Assembly: GCA_030762175.1 (NCBI GenBank) | Contig: CM060843.1 | Span: forward strand, 116,210,869-116,274,868 | Origin: Metallyticus violacea | Lineage: Eukaryota > Arthropoda > Insecta > Mantodea > Metallyticidae | Length of the DNA stretch: 64,000 nucleotides | Direction of reading: 5' to 3' | Shown: positions 11,880 through 24,640 of the stretch, piece by piece | Numbering within the stretch: the first letter of the stretch is position 1 | Layout of the letters: the number at the start of each line of letters is the position of its first letter | The notes under the pieces: model-generated | Databases searched by the model: none | Seen by the model: the letters and a program-made list of their open reading frames with translations, nothing else | What the model was told of the DNA's origin: nothing | Position numbers and translations under genes: made by a program

Positions 11880-13349
11880 GTTATAAAATTCTAAACACCA
11901 TTGCGAGTGAATACATATTTCAAAAAATATTTCATGTCACTGCAGACGCACTCTACTTCGTACATATCCTTATCTTAGTATGACTTATTAAATAATATTG
12001 TTTTTGAAAGAGTATAAATGCAAATAGAAATAGCTTAATATGTTGCAAACACAAGTCATAAAATAGTTTTATTGTTTACTATACTACTATTTAGGCTTGC
12101 AGAAGTTTCTCAAAATTATTATTATGTTATATAAAGTGAGATGTCTGCATTTGAGTCATGAACATAGATGTATGTGAAGTACAAGTGTTCAGTGATACGG
12201 ATGTACTTAGGTGCATGGGGTAAACAATATGTTTGGTATTAAATGTTGCCAATTTTAAAAGCAGCAGTGTTAAGAGTTCAGGATTGCTTCTGACATGTGT
12301 ATTTTTTTATTTAAATGTTTAAGTGACAAGGCCATTTTTTCGCATATGGTGGACACTTGAAAGTTTACACCGGTTACTATAAAAGTTTTGCAAATTAACA
12401 AAGGAAGAATAGCAATAAGAAATTAAAATATTTTAGGAACACCTGCAGCACCGCTTATTAATTCCAGTACACCATACAATTTCCAATAAATAAGCACAAA
12501 CTTTGTTTATTAGATAAAAAAGACAATTTCTACATCTTATAAGGAACTAAATTTAAGTTTCTTTTAATTCAAGTAGCTGCCTGGTAAAAGCCAGGTAATA
12601 TTATTAAGTGTTGTTGACTCGGAGCTCATTTATGCACTCATTTCATTAAACATTCATTCATCGTCTCTTTAGACTTTCGCGTTGCTAAGGAGGAGGTAAA
12701 ACTATTAAAAAAGTAAATGCTCAGCAACTCTAGGCATTCAGTTTAGAAGTCTTCAGAAATGAGATGATTCTACAATCTTCCATACTTGCTGGATAACTTC
12801 CCATATATATAGTTCAAATGCATATTCCGGATATCTCACTCTCCAATTCTTCTATTCTGTGAGTTTGCATCCTAAACTTTGTGACAGCCAATCAATTACA
12901 CAATGCTTTATTTTTCTTTAGAATACAATGAAGTCATAGGATATCCAAATCAACAATCAGGATCAATCCTAATCTTACTGATATTGCATGACCCTGACGA
13001 ATATAGTGCTGTTTCTCAGACAGTGTTTCTTCAGTTTTCACAATATTCCCAATGTTATTCCCGAAAAAATATTCGCATATCTTAATTGATTCCCCGCTAT
13101 GTTTAACAATTAGCAGAACTTACATCTGCGGACAACATTGTGTTCCCTGAAATGGGATGTGATAACAAAACCAAAACAATGACCTTTAAAAATGGCTACG
13201 TGTATGGCAGAGCTGAAAAATAGTACTAAAGTTGACAATAAATACAAAATTAACTTTTTAATTATTTAGATGTAATTTTCAATGTGTGTAAGAAATGGAG
13301 TAATCACATTCTATTATTAAAACACGAGGTCCTTAAATGAGTTACTACG
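11880..13349. other. Unassigned AT-rich DNA
   Basis: Only short chance frames are seen, plus a small inverted repeat CCTGG/CCAGG near 12581-12596. No gene was recognised. Confidence 0.5.
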
Positions 13350-13354
13350 TGTTC

Positions 13355-13910
13355 TGACTCGTGTTCCAGATATACGCAGATATTACAATGCTATGAAAGT
13401 GAAATATGGGGATAGAGAGGAGTTGAACATGTAAATAAAATTCAAGTCGAATTCTGGAAAAGAGTTGTCGGGCTACCCGAAGGAACGTCAAACTGTAGGA
13501 TCATGAGGAGGTGGGTTGTTTAAAGGTACGGTTAATAGTAAAACAAGAACGGCAAAGTATCCTTATAGATGCTGGTTCTAGGGAGAAAGGCGAGATCAGA
13601 AATGACCCGATTTAGACTGGGAAGATGGAAGGCTCAAAAACTAACGGATAGTTCTGGCAGGAGAATCTGCCCATTTTGTGGAGAGGATGAAGAATGGGTA
13701 TATATATTCTGGTAGAAATTACCCAGTGGGAACCTGAGAAAAACGCTGTTTCTTGAAAATAGTTTTAAGGCAATCAGAGGAGACGATTGGCTTGCTGGGA
13801 CCTGTTTGCGAACCACACAAATTGGTTGAATATACGCATTTTCCTAGCCGAGGTGCGCAAAGCTAGAAACAACTTATTTGCTGGTTAGAAAGCAATAGCC
13901 AGTGTAATTA
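13355..13910 (+). pseudogene. LINE tail A (C-terminal part of a non-LTR ORF2)
   Basis: Pieces of a reverse-transcriptase C-terminal region can be read in changing frames: FWKRVVGLPEGTSNCRIMRR near 13456-13515, then TRFRLGRWKAQKLT followed by GRRICPFCGEDEE near 13605-13692. The CxxC-G-E pattern is the start of the zinc-knuckle-like CCHC motif found at the end of many LINE ORF2 proteins; the expected histidine position is tyrosine and the last cysteine is lost. Related tails occur at 24.4, 44.5, 46.7 and 54.8 kb, all on the plus strand. Catalytic domains are not present. Confidence 0.6.
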
Positions 13911-13942
13911 TAAATAATGTAATATGTTTCCAATCATATATG

Positions 13943-13963
13943 TATATATATATATATATATAT
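13943..13963 (+). repeat. (TA)n microsatellite
   Basis: An uninterrupted run of about ten TA dinucleotides lies just 3' of LINE tail A. Confidence 0.9.
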
Positions 13964-16597
13964 CGTTCTTTCCAATTTTGTGTTATTATTAATTAATATT
14001 ATTATTGTTATTTATATATTATTTGTTACTCTGTCTAATTGTGTATCACACTTAAGCATATACGGTCTACGACACATGTATAAAATATATTTGTAATGTG
14101 TATTTAGAATTTTATAACAATAAAAATACACCTATTACTAAAAAATTATAGCAAACAGTAGGCGTCCATTGATGGCTTTGTCTAATTTATTGGAATCTCT
14201 TCTTTATGTCAATGGTCTTTAATAATTATTTCCTTACTCTCACAGGCTTCTTCAGATCAGCTTCTAGAATTATTTTCATTGCTGTAAAATGTATTCTTGT
14301 ACATTTCTATCAATTATGCATATAATTGTCGTTTTTAAAGCAATTATCTTTTATTGGAAGTTCTAATGAATTTATCGTCAACATTTGTAGTTTCACAAGG
14401 CTACTCTGATCATGATGTCTTGGTTAAAACAGTATTTGTATAGCAGGCAGAGTGTATTATGTTCCACCAAAAATAATAAATTTTTAGAAATTTGACGAAT
14501 CGACAAATCTACCTTTTTCAATGCTTCAATCGTAATATACTTTTCAAGTGATATTTACACTTTAGAAGCACAGGGATCAATAATAATTATCATCAGCCTG
14601 GAGCAGGGCTATCTAGTAATACAACCTTGATGCACACTAGTAGCATACAGATCAGCACCGAGGCGTAAATTACGAGCACATAGACTGATACATGCATTTG
14701 ACCCAATCAAATAGTATTATTCTTTATTGCAAAAACATCACTATTTTATAATATATATTAAAATAATATGCTTTATATTTAATAATTTAACAGTCATCTA
14801 CATAATTATGAATATAAGTTGACTTTAATGCCAATTTCATGTAAATGAACAGGTGTGCTTAAATTAAGGAATGATGACTACGCGGAAAATATCTATGCCC
14901 CGCATAATATGCGTTAGAAGATACACAAATTGGGTCTAAATATGTCACTAAGTTTGGAATGACTGAATGTGTCATATTGCACATCATTCATTATTTGTGA
15001 ATAACATTTTCCAAATGGAGCCCCAAATATCTGAACGCTGCGAGAAACGCTCAAAGTGACAATCTCCAAATCTTATTGAGGAGAATTCTTCTAAAATGTA
15101 TTATAAAAACGGACAAACTATGGATCCATAACTACAATCATAGTTACAATATAAATATAACGAAAAACACACTGTTTCCTTGGTCTAAAGAAAAAGCAAA
15201 TTAAAAATTGACAGATTATAGATCTTCTAACCTAACAATGCACTCAAAAGTCCACACAAGTTCCCAATTACATACAAAAAGATTTGATGGAATGTAAACT
15301 ACACTATCCTTACATATTTTACTGATATAACCCTTCAAATATATTTCCGAAATAATAAAACTAAGGTTGAAAGGAAAGGCGTTTTCAACAATGAGGCACG
15401 AAAAAGTAATACGGAAGGGTGCCTTGCAGACCAAGACAAAATGTTTATTAAAAGGCTTAGAAATACGTTAAGACCATTGTACTTGAGCATATGAATAATA
15501 TGTTAAATAAATAAAAGGCTAATTACATATTTAAACATTATACATGTTAGGCTAATAACTTACCTTCATTTCAAATATTACAACATAAAGAAACGTATTA
15601 AACGTATTCTCCCTTGCGAAGAACGCATTTTCACCCCCACTTAACTTAATTGTATCTGCTCCAAGTCAGTTATTCCCAACTTGCAAAGAACACCCTTTTT
15701 GGGTTAGGGCAACTGTTTTTATTCGCACACGGTTTTTTCTCTGGCACTTTGATGTATATCCAGAGTTTTTCTCCTTGGCTCTGTTTTACCTATTTTGGTA
15801 CGGGAGTAAAGAGCTCATTTGTGTTGCATGAATAAGATTTCCTTTACGCTGTCCACATGTCACACAGATGAAAAGGGAGGGTACTTTGTGAAACATAAGC
15901 CTGTGTGTGCTTACGTAACATTAACATAGAGGCACACTATCTGAAGTACAGCGAATTTCTCCTTAGGCGCAGGTTGCCAGCTCGCTTTTAATCAAGTTAC
16001 CGTGGTAAACTCACGTGTCTCTGTCAACAAAATAGGACACCGCCAATTAGAAATTGTGGGTTCATTAGAGAGAGTTTTGTAATTTCATTTTACGAGCGGA
16101 GTTTTTTATGTTAAAAGTTAAGGATTTGAAAAATATAAAAATACTATTTTTAGCTCTTAAATTCCTTATGAAGATATGCGTCGAGATGAAAGTCAATATA
16201 AGAAACTCAAAATTCTTTGGTTTAAGTTTAAAAGAGAACAGTAACATATCGTATTACAAATTTTTATTTCATTTCCTCAGCGTAGCAATTTTTGTTTAGC
16301 ACTTAAAATAATTTTTTAGAGATAATATTATTTCCAGCTTATGATTTTTGCTTTTGTTGTAACATATTAATTGATAGTGCAATTTCTTAGAGAGACAAAA
16401 CTGTTCTATATTTTACTCCTAAAATTAAATTAAATTAAATTTTTACGATGAACATGTTGAAACATTATGTTAAAATAAAGTAATACATGCAAAGTACGTC
16501 TCAAAATGTACTTTACGAGATTTTTTATAAATTGAAATAAAAAAACCGAATCCCAATCTGAAGTATGCTTGCATAAAATGTCCTAATTATTTATAAA
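13964..16597. other. Unassigned AT-rich DNA
   Basis: Nothing recognised. Around 16065-16300 both strands stay open for about 60 codons, but the sequence is low-complexity (K/N/F/I rich) and this is expected by chance. Confidence 0.5.
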
Positions 16598-16620
16598 AGG
16601 GTGTCTCAAAAGTAATGCAG
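16598..16620 (+). repeat. Left terminal inverted repeat
   Basis: AGGGTGTCTCAAAAGTAATGCAG pairs with 17448-17470 with one mismatch at the third base. Confidence 0.92.
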
Positions 16621-17447
16621 AGTTTAATTTGCGCGCCATTTTATTCCCGTTGGGTTTGACAACGTTCTCTGAGCAAATGTTGCAGTAATTACATTCCGTT
16701 AATCAGGATGGAGAAATACACGACACTGGAGCGCATAACTTTCGTGAAAACATATTACAAATACGGACAATGCTGTGCACCGTGCACAAATTACGTGGTA
16801 TGTTTGCGCCGAACGGAACGACTGTAAAAAGTCTTGTTCAAAAGTTTGAACAAACGGTGATGGACAACAAAAGAAGTGCCGTCCTCATACTGGACACAAG
16901 GCTATTGAAATTATTGGGCCGTACTTCTTCGAAAACGAGTCCGGAAGTGAAGTAATTGTAGCGTATATTATAGCAAGGTGGTAACATTTTTGTAGCATCA
17001 GTTAGAATCCATGGACTTTGGCTTTGGTGTTGATCAGATGTTGAATCAGGCATGCGGCGAGAGAAACGCATTGATTTGCTACAGCAGAAATTTTATGGGC
17101 GGCTGATTTCGTCAACAGTGATCACAACTGGCCATCAAGGGCATGCGATCTTACAACGTGTGACTTTTATCTTTGGGAATTTGTAAAGTTCAAAGTTTAC
17201 ATCAAACCACACCAACCATTACTGAATTTAAAGAAGAAATCCGACTTGCTATCGCAACAATTGACCCACAAGTGTGTGAAAATGTGATTACAGATTTTGT
17301 CAAACGAGTGTGCGAGTGTCCTATGAGACGTAGAGCACATTTATCAAATGTTATTTTCTATATTTAATCTGAGTGTTTGCTCTTTAAAAGTATATCTCAA
17401 CTTTGCTAACCCATATATAATAACGGTTCATTTTGTAAATGTAAATA

Positions 17448-17470
17448 CTGCATTACTTTTGAGACACTCT
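17448..17470 (-). repeat. Right terminal inverted repeat
   Basis: Read on the minus strand it starts AGAGTGTCTCAAAAGTAATG, matching the left end with one difference. Confidence 0.92.
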
Positions 17471-20400
17471 TTATTTAAAATTGGTAATTTAATTTATGTT
17501 ATTTTGTCATGTATATTCATTCATTTTATCGTAAGTTACATCGATTTGAACTGCATTAACCGCTATAAGGTATCATATCCTTTGTATAGTACCCTGCTTG
17601 CCAAAACACCCCTGTAACACAAAGTTCAACGTGTGTAAGCAGTTCAGTACATATTTGTGACTGACCTTGGATGCATTAGCTTGAACTTTACAGCTTTATA
17701 CTTTGCTTTAAATGACCTTGTGACTACTAACTGAATAATACTTTTCCAGAAAAAAAGGCAATGTGTTGTTCATAGCAATACTGCACACTGTACAAAACAA
17801 AAGCTAACAGAACGTAATTTAAATTATATTCCTGGTTGTACGGAAACTCTTCTGTCATAGCTGTGCTGGTAGTGTGCACCTCTCTCTCAAATGACGTTAA
17901 TGGTGCATCAGTTGAAATGTAACGAAGACAGCTCTATGATTAAAATTAAGGTAATATCATTGGCACTGCATGTGAACTTTACTTACAAATTGTTTTAAGT
18001 GTAAAATCTTTTAGATTTTGTAAGTTAAAAGTTTGGTAATTTTATAGCTGCCTTTTTATTCCTGCATAGACCGGTTAAATTTAAAGTTTATGCATCACCA
18101 TGCCCATAATTATGTTTTGCTCTTTTGAGGGAATTTCATCAATCATGCGGTCTTCGCGCAGGGTTTTTCTGGGAATAGAAGATAATGTAACCGAGATATA
18201 TGTCTATACACTGCAAGTTCTTGTTATTTATAAAGTTCGTTGTCCTCTCTAGTCCTCTTTTGTCCTCACATTTTCTTTTCAATGGCCAAAACATACTGAT
18301 AACCAAAACTTTGCAACCACCATTCAAGAATTTGACAGCGATCATACGATTTTCTGGAAATGAGTAGAGGGCGAAGTCTACTTGAATTAGTCTACTGCCA
18401 GAAAATCGAGTAAGGCTCTCAGGCTACTACTTTTATAGCATGATTATATATTTTAACACAAAAGGAGGCATATTATTTCATTTTATGAAAATTTAAACAT
18501 AAAAATATACAAAACTTTACCGTGAGCAATATGTTCAGGTGCGACCACTTGCGGATTAAGTAACATTAATACTGACGTATTTTTAAATTTATGTTTTGAC
18601 AAATTTTCCCTGCATCAACTAAATAATGTGAGTGTAAGCGTTTAATGTAAAAGTAGACGGTTGAACCAAATGCACTAAAAATTTTAAATTCAAAAACTTA
18701 AGGTAATTTTCGCTTTGTTTTCGAATGTGACATACTTCGCATAAATATTGAAGTCAGAAACTGAGCATGTGTCAAATTTTCTCACTTAATTAATTATTAG
18801 TTAAACTTTTAACCAATGTTAATTCATTGTGGATATTTTATTCCTATATACCGTGTGATATTTTGGATCATATAAAAATGGAATTAAAACAAATTTATCT
18901 CACACTATAAAGCAAATACCTGCTGGTTTTTCATTAATGACCTGAAACTGTAAAAGAGGAAGCGAAAATTTATGTTATCTAGTGATTAGTATTAGACATT
19001 TACATCACATAATTCTGAAAAGGTTGAACAAATACGAAAAGCATTCCTGCAGACTGTCACTTTCAAATCTGCACAATGTTCCTGTTTTACCAGATTTAAT
19101 TTGTCCCAGCTTTTGCGCGAGTCGGCCGATATTGAAAATCAAATAAAATATAAATAAATCAGAAAAAATACGTTATGTTTGCAAACTGTTTTCTGAACAG
19201 AGCGGCCCGAACCAATCGTTTCTTAAGAAAAAGGAGTGTTTTCAGACCTGTTTCAAGCCAGCGTTATGGAAGCATTGTTATGACGATTAAAAGTGCTAGA
19301 ATCCCCTATCCTGGAATAGAGCATCCTTTTATGCATATAGTATAAATTAATTTCTAACAATTAAGGAAATATCCACACACCCGAAAAAAAGTATTTTTAT
19401 TTTATTTGTTACGAATACTTACACACTTGAGAGATACGGTATTTGGTGCAATAACAAAGGGATATCAATATATTATTTCGTCATTTTACTAAAAACCATT
19501 GTCACTAAATTAAGCTGGAACATTTGCAATGAAGTATATAATCATATCTAAAGCCTTTTATTATGCAAAAGAGTGTCGAATCTGAACCAAGATATTTATT
19601 TAAATCGTGAAACGCAATATTTAAAATAGAATTGTGAAACAGCTACATTAGATTGTCTTAAACAAGTTCTTCTGGTTACTGATGTATATCGACATTTTGT
19701 AACCACAATTTTCCGTATAAAATTAAATAAACTAGGAATGCCAAGATTTAACACACTCTTAATTGGTTGATTTGCAGAATTCTACCGCTTCTTATGCTGA
19801 AAGTGGTTAGGTTTTTGAAGCCTTTAACATTTGATTCCGGACATAAAATCATCGTTTACACTCCAATTACAATTAATTTATTTATTTATCCTTAACTTTT
19901 CACCTCACAAAATTATTCCGTTTAATTATTGGAATTTGCAAGAGTTGGTTTTTATGCCCATTTCTAGTTTTCTAATTTGTACATTTCAAGGCAATGTGCC
20001 TTTCTTGCTCTTATCCTGTTTTCCGCGATCAATATATTAACTTCTTTTTTTTTTTTCTTTTTTTACCTCTCTATTTTTTCTGTGCTATTACGCCTCAGCT
20101 TGCCTGTCTATTGGTTGCAATAAATCGATTAGTAAAAGATTAAGGGTTACTAGCTGTGCAATGTAGCAGACACACCTCCTATTCTCTTTAGTAAGGAAGC
20201 CATAGAGGTAAGTTGTTTTTCGCTTTATAATGAGAAATTATTGCTCAGAGCTTCTTCATTGTGTCTACCCAGTGATCCAAGTATTGTGTATTAGCAAAGG
20301 TTTTACGTTTGAATGTTCTATTTAACGGTAATTTGGTTTAAGTTGCAAGTTATAAAGTTTTCTTAAGAAATGTGCGCTGCTAGAGTAAACTGTTGAATCA

Positions 20401-22293
20401 TGACACTATGACTAGTTTTAAAATAAAAATGTAATATTTATTTTTAATTTTGGTTCATTTTAATTTATTTGCATTATATTTCAAATATTTTTGCCGTTGA
20501 GTAGGCCAATTATTTCCCAATTCATTATATGCGCTTTTGTGTATCAGTGTGCATTTAAATGCCTTCATCATGTATTCCATGTATATTTGTTGACGTACAT
20601 TTTGTTATATTTAATGTGCTGCTTTGTACATTTAATTTTTAACATTTTAAAACTGTGTCGTATATGTGATGTACATGATTCTGTTGTTAGCAAATTGGGG
20701 TTAAGTAGTTACTTTAGAACTCTTGTGAATTATTTTATTCTTCACCAGTTTGAGTCCATAACCACAACCTGGATTTTCTTACGATCTTTCATTAAGTAAA
20801 AACTTGTCAACACCAAAGAGAGTATAATCTCTCAGATTATTAAGACACGTGCACGAAAGAATGTCTTTAATATTATAAACGTAGCTTGTAGAAATGATAA
20901 AGTGCTAAATCCTAGGAAAACTAGGAGTTTCGAGCACAGAGCTCCGATTAGACAACAGTAAATGAAGAGAAATTCTTTTTCTTAAAATCTTCAGAATATG
21001 TTAGCAGCTTTTCAGCCGTGAATTTAGTAAAAAGATCACGTGATTTTTAAAGGGCTAGAAGTTCCTTTGAGGACGAATTTTTCATTCTTGAAAAATTATC
21101 ACGAACATAATGCCCAATAATGTAGGGTTGGATTTCATGGTCTGTATTATTAACAGGCAATAAATGTGAATATCTTCCTGTTTAAATTGTTTTACTTTTC
21201 AAACAGATCCTGTATAATAGTTGCACTATGATTTGATTTTGCAAACGTGGCGAGGAAAGCAAAAATTAAAAATTATGTAGTACTTCATAAAAAATATATA
21301 ATTTATATTCGTTTAAATTGATTATAATCATTATTTTCCGTATTAAAATAAATTTCCTAACACAGCTTCTAGAACTGTTTAGAATAAGTCGCCTAAAAAT
21401 TAACATTTGTTCTATAAAATAATATTAAATATACAGCCAAAATAAACAATTCCTTGATGAGAAACACAATATATTACAATTAGCGAATAATTTTAATACA
21501 ATATTTTATAAAGCTTTTACCATATTCTTAAAGCAGTAACTTAAGTGTTCCATAAAAGCATGTATGTTCATGACGCAATTATTGCCTCCTGTGCGTCTAC
21601 TGTTATCGCTCAAGTGAGACAAATCAGGGTTGCGGGAAGTACGTGGCAAAGTTTCCAAGCAGCAAATCCCAACATTTATGTTATGAAGCAGTTTGTAGCT
21701 GGCTATTGTCATGTAACCACAGCACACGCTTTATGTTTCTTACAATGAACATCTCCGCTCAGTTCTGAGCCTTAATGCGCTTTATGAGTAGCAAAACCCA
21801 GTTAGATCGCATCGTTTATGTTCTCAGCACAGTTGTCTCTAGATTTCGTGCTATTCTTGATTTTGGAACCCCTTGAATCAAATTACTCTTTAAGTTCTTT
21901 GAGTCTTAGTGTAAGTACTTTATAAGCAATACCTCATTGCAACATATTTTTTACTTTTTTCACAAAGTGATACAGCTGTACCAAGAACATTGGCGATTTA
22001 CGACATTCAAATCTTGCAAATTGTTGTACTCCTAGCGAAAAAATAACGAACGTTACCATCCAGTACAAATGGTAATATGTGTTGCCATATTTATCTGATA
22101 TAAATATTTAAGTGCTTACAAATATAAAATGTAAATTATACAAACAAAAATAGAGTGAAATGCACGAATTTTGTGAAAGAAAGAAGAGAAAATAATTGTT
22201 TCATCTACCGTGACCAAATAATATGTAACTATTGATACTTTATTAAAGTATCGGGTAGCTGCATCAATTTGGTGGCTTAATTGTGTAAATACT
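17471..22293. other. Unassigned AT-rich DNA
   Basis: No gene or mobile element was recognised in almost 5 kb. Overlapping frames on both strands at 21506-21748 are shadows of each other and have no known motif. Poly-T and T/C-rich runs occur near 20041-20065. Confidence 0.5.
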
Positions 22294-22351
22294 GGGTGTT
22301 TCAGAAGTAACAACACATTCTTTGTATTACACCAAATGAATACTCTAGGAA

Positions 22352-22407
22352 TTTCTTTTCTTTTCTTTCTTTCTTTCTTTCTTCTTTTCTTTTTCTTTCT
22401 TTTTTTA
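22352..22407 (+). repeat. T/C-rich (CTTT)n tract
   Basis: A degenerate (CTTT)n microsatellite directly precedes the partial SINE-1. On the SINE strand this is an AAAG-rich tail, so it may have grown from the element's own tail. Confidence 0.85.
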
Positions 22408-22525
22408 ATTAACATCTAAGGTCATCAGCATCCCATTCTATTCAAAGCGTAAAACGGCCAATACATTTTACTCAGAGGCCTCTTTTTTCAGTCTTAAGTT
22501 TCTTTACGTGCTTTAAATATAATAA
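22408..22525 (-). mobile_element. SINE-1, 3' fragment
   Basis: Only the 3' part of SINE-1 is present, including the reverse of TTAACATCTAAGGTCATCAG, CAGAGGCCTCTTTTTTCAG and TTCTTTACGTG. The head with the RNA polymerase III boxes is missing. It sits inside the decayed mariner-like element and so arrived after it. No target duplication was found; the low-complexity flank hides it. Confidence 0.8.
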
Positions 22526-23475
22526 GCAGGAAGTCAGGCGTTTCACACTCAGCCTAGAAAAGATATATGCTTTGAGATGGTTTCTGACATTTGCCAACAG
22601 ATGATATGGCCTGCTGAATGCAAAGACAGTTGAAACAAAATGATGGTGTCTTTAAATGTATGCACCATATAATAAGTAATTATAGGACTTTTAAGGATGT
22701 TGTAAATGTATGGAGATAGCGAGAGATGAGTGTACAAGTTGATGGACGAGTTTAAAATTGATGAACAACCAGCACGGCTGCTGTGACGAGAATGTGGAAC
22801 ACGCTGACGTCATGATTCGAGAGAACCGGCGTATTTCTTTAGAAGCTTTAGCCAGGGAGTTGAGTAGTATCGGATCCGCTCACCATTGTTACGAAAGTTC
22901 TCAAGTACCGCCAACTGTGTGAGTGTCTAGGTTGTTCATAAGGACACAAGGCCAGACTTCCATATCATTTTTCGCGCGACATAATCAGGAAGAATGGACT
23001 CTTCCTAGACTTTTCGCAGGGAACGAAACATTGGTAGATCATTACGAGCCATAAAGGAAAAGGAAATCTTCAGCACTCGTCTTCCCCGCCCCCCCCCAAA
23101 AAGTGTTATCCTTCACAACAACGTACACACTCATACCGCCGCTTCAACTTTTGATATCTTTCGGAGATTGAGATTTCAGATCTTACAGCATTCCCTATAC
23201 AGCCCTCATCTTGTTTCTTCGGATTACCATGTGTTTGGACCCCAGAACGATTCTTTGAGGGGACGGCGCTTTAGAAGTGATAACGAGGCCAAAAAAGCAA
23301 TGCAGTCCTCATTGAAGATAAAACTTTTTTTTTCAATGAATTAAAAAAGTCGACGCGGCGATGTCAGAAATGAGCTGAAAAGGAGGGTGATTATATGGAG
23401 AAAGTAGGTATTATATGTATCAATAACTGAAATACATTTCATAAATATAGTTAGCTGTTCCTATTTGAAAAACCC

Positions 23476-24339
23476 TTGTATAAGTCTGTTCCATGTCTCA
23501 CAACTCGAGTGTGGCTGAAGTAGGAGCTTGTGAGCATTTAGCAAATTGTGGGTATGCCTCTCGCATTTGATTAGCTAGAAATTGCTTTATTCAAGTGACT
23601 ATGTTACAATATGGAACTTCAAAGCTGTGTGAACTCATTAAAATAATCTTGTAACTGTGCAGTTGAAAGTGGATGAAGTGCGACTAATGAACACTTCTTT
23701 ATTGTAACTATTATAAATACATTTCCATTAGCTTGCAATCCATAATCAACGATACAGTTGAGTCAAGTCCTATTCAGTAAAACTGTATATTGGTATCTTT
23801 TTAATATATCAGATGTTTCGATTGTTATCGATCGATGCTTTTCCCTTATAGTTTTCAAAATAAGCACATAATTCAGTGAAATTTGGCACATATTAACTTG
23901 GCCTATGAGCACACGATTGCGGAAAAATGCGAGTATTCTCTTTGTAGTGCAACTTATCCGACTATGTTATTAAAGCATTCATAGCTTATTGAAAACACCG
24001 GAATATTGTTGGATTTCCACGAAGGAGGACGCCCAGAAGTAACGGTGAACGAGGTGGGGGGGATTGCAGGTTTTCTCACAGAAAGCTTTGTGTAAATAGT
24101 CTCAGGAAACGGGAGGCTTTCACAAGCACATGTCGCAAGAGGAAAAGTCTATACAAACACTGTATAATGCTGAATACTGAAATGCATCTTGTGATTCTAC
24201 TTCAGTGACCACGTCAATCATATTTGGGTAAGAGTCTGCACACCATGCACGAGAGCCTCATGATGAAAAGATTCAGTTACGGTATGCTCTGTTGTAGTGC
24301 CGCATTTTCTTACGTACGACGGTGTTCGTGTAGTTAGAA
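23476..24339. other. Unassigned DNA
   Basis: No element was recognised, although 24000-24340 is GC-richer and could be the worn 5' part of the following LINE tail or another repeat. Confidence 0.4.
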
Positions 24340-24640
24340 AACGAAAGGGTTTGCTTGGGCTAGAACTGGAGTTTTGAATTTAAAAGGATTAGGATATGAT
24401 AAAGGAATAGGAAACTGTTTAACGTGTGGAGAAACCAATACAGATTTTCATTATTTGTTATAATATAATTAAACAAAGTTATGGAGAGAAAGTTTTGGAT
24501 AAAAATTAGAAAATTTAGATGGGGAAAATTTTAATTATGTACATTTTAACTGTAAAAGGAGAGAAGGATATAAAATGATAGGGAGCTATTTAGGTTAAGT
24601 TAGAGAAAAACGGATAAGAATGACAAAGAGTATGGTGGAA
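24340..24640 (+). pseudogene. LINE tail B
   Basis: The plus strand reads GIGNCLTCGETNTDFHYLL near 24400-24455, the CxxC...H core of the zinc-knuckle-like motif at the end of LINE ORF2 proteins, with the last cysteine replaced. A K/R-rich tail with stops follows. It is comparable with the tails at 13.4 and 44.5 kb and lacks any catalytic part. Alone it would be weak; the repeated pattern in the window supports it. Confidence 0.45.

Larger units (their letters stand above)
16598..17470 (+). mobile_element. Internally deleted IS630/mariner-superfamily transposon
   Basis: Terminal inverted repeats of 23 bp, AGGGTGTCTCAAAAGTAATG and onwards, lie at 16598-16620 and 17448-17470 and differ at one position. 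Between them are the two ends of a transposase gene. The N-terminal part starts at ATG 16708 (MEKYTTLERITFVKTYYKYG) and continues in another frame with LRGMFAPNGTTVKSLVQKFE. This is the helix-turn-helix region of the type catalogued as DUF4817. The C-terminal part follows near 17120-17365, with a decayed PxSPDLTPCDFFLW-type block (ACDLTTCDFYLWEF) and HLSNVIFYI at the end. Most of the catalytic domain between them is missing, and frameshifts are present. At 873 bp it is a non-autonomous or fossil derivative. The target duplication could not be resolved in the A/T flanks. Confidence 0.85.
22294..23475 (+). mobile_element. Decayed mariner-like element with a nested SINE-1
   Basis: The plus strand from about 22770 reads as a worn mariner transposase. 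Near 22797-22850 there is VEHADVMIRENRRISLEALA, matching the second helix-turn-helix of the SETMAR-like group. Near 23114-23270 come LHNNVHTHTAASTFDIFRRL, then YSPHLVSSDYHVFGP and SLRGRRFRSDNEAKKAMQSS, which correspond to the HDNA...YSPDLAPSDYHLF region holding the second and third catalytic aspartates. The second aspartate is now asparagine. Outer ends GGGTGTTTCAGAAG (22294) and the reverse of 23475 (GGGTTTTTCAAATAGG) look like diverged inverted repeats. Many stops and frameshifts make it inactive. Confidence 0.75.

Noticed and set aside
16065..16299. Two opposite-strand frames of about 60 codons
   Set aside because: Low-complexity K/N/F/I sequence; one mirrors the other.
16589..17477. TTATTTA on both sides of the deleted transposon as its target duplication
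   Set aside because: The left copy does not abut the inverted repeat (four bases intervene) and both flanks are A/T only, so the match is not convincing.
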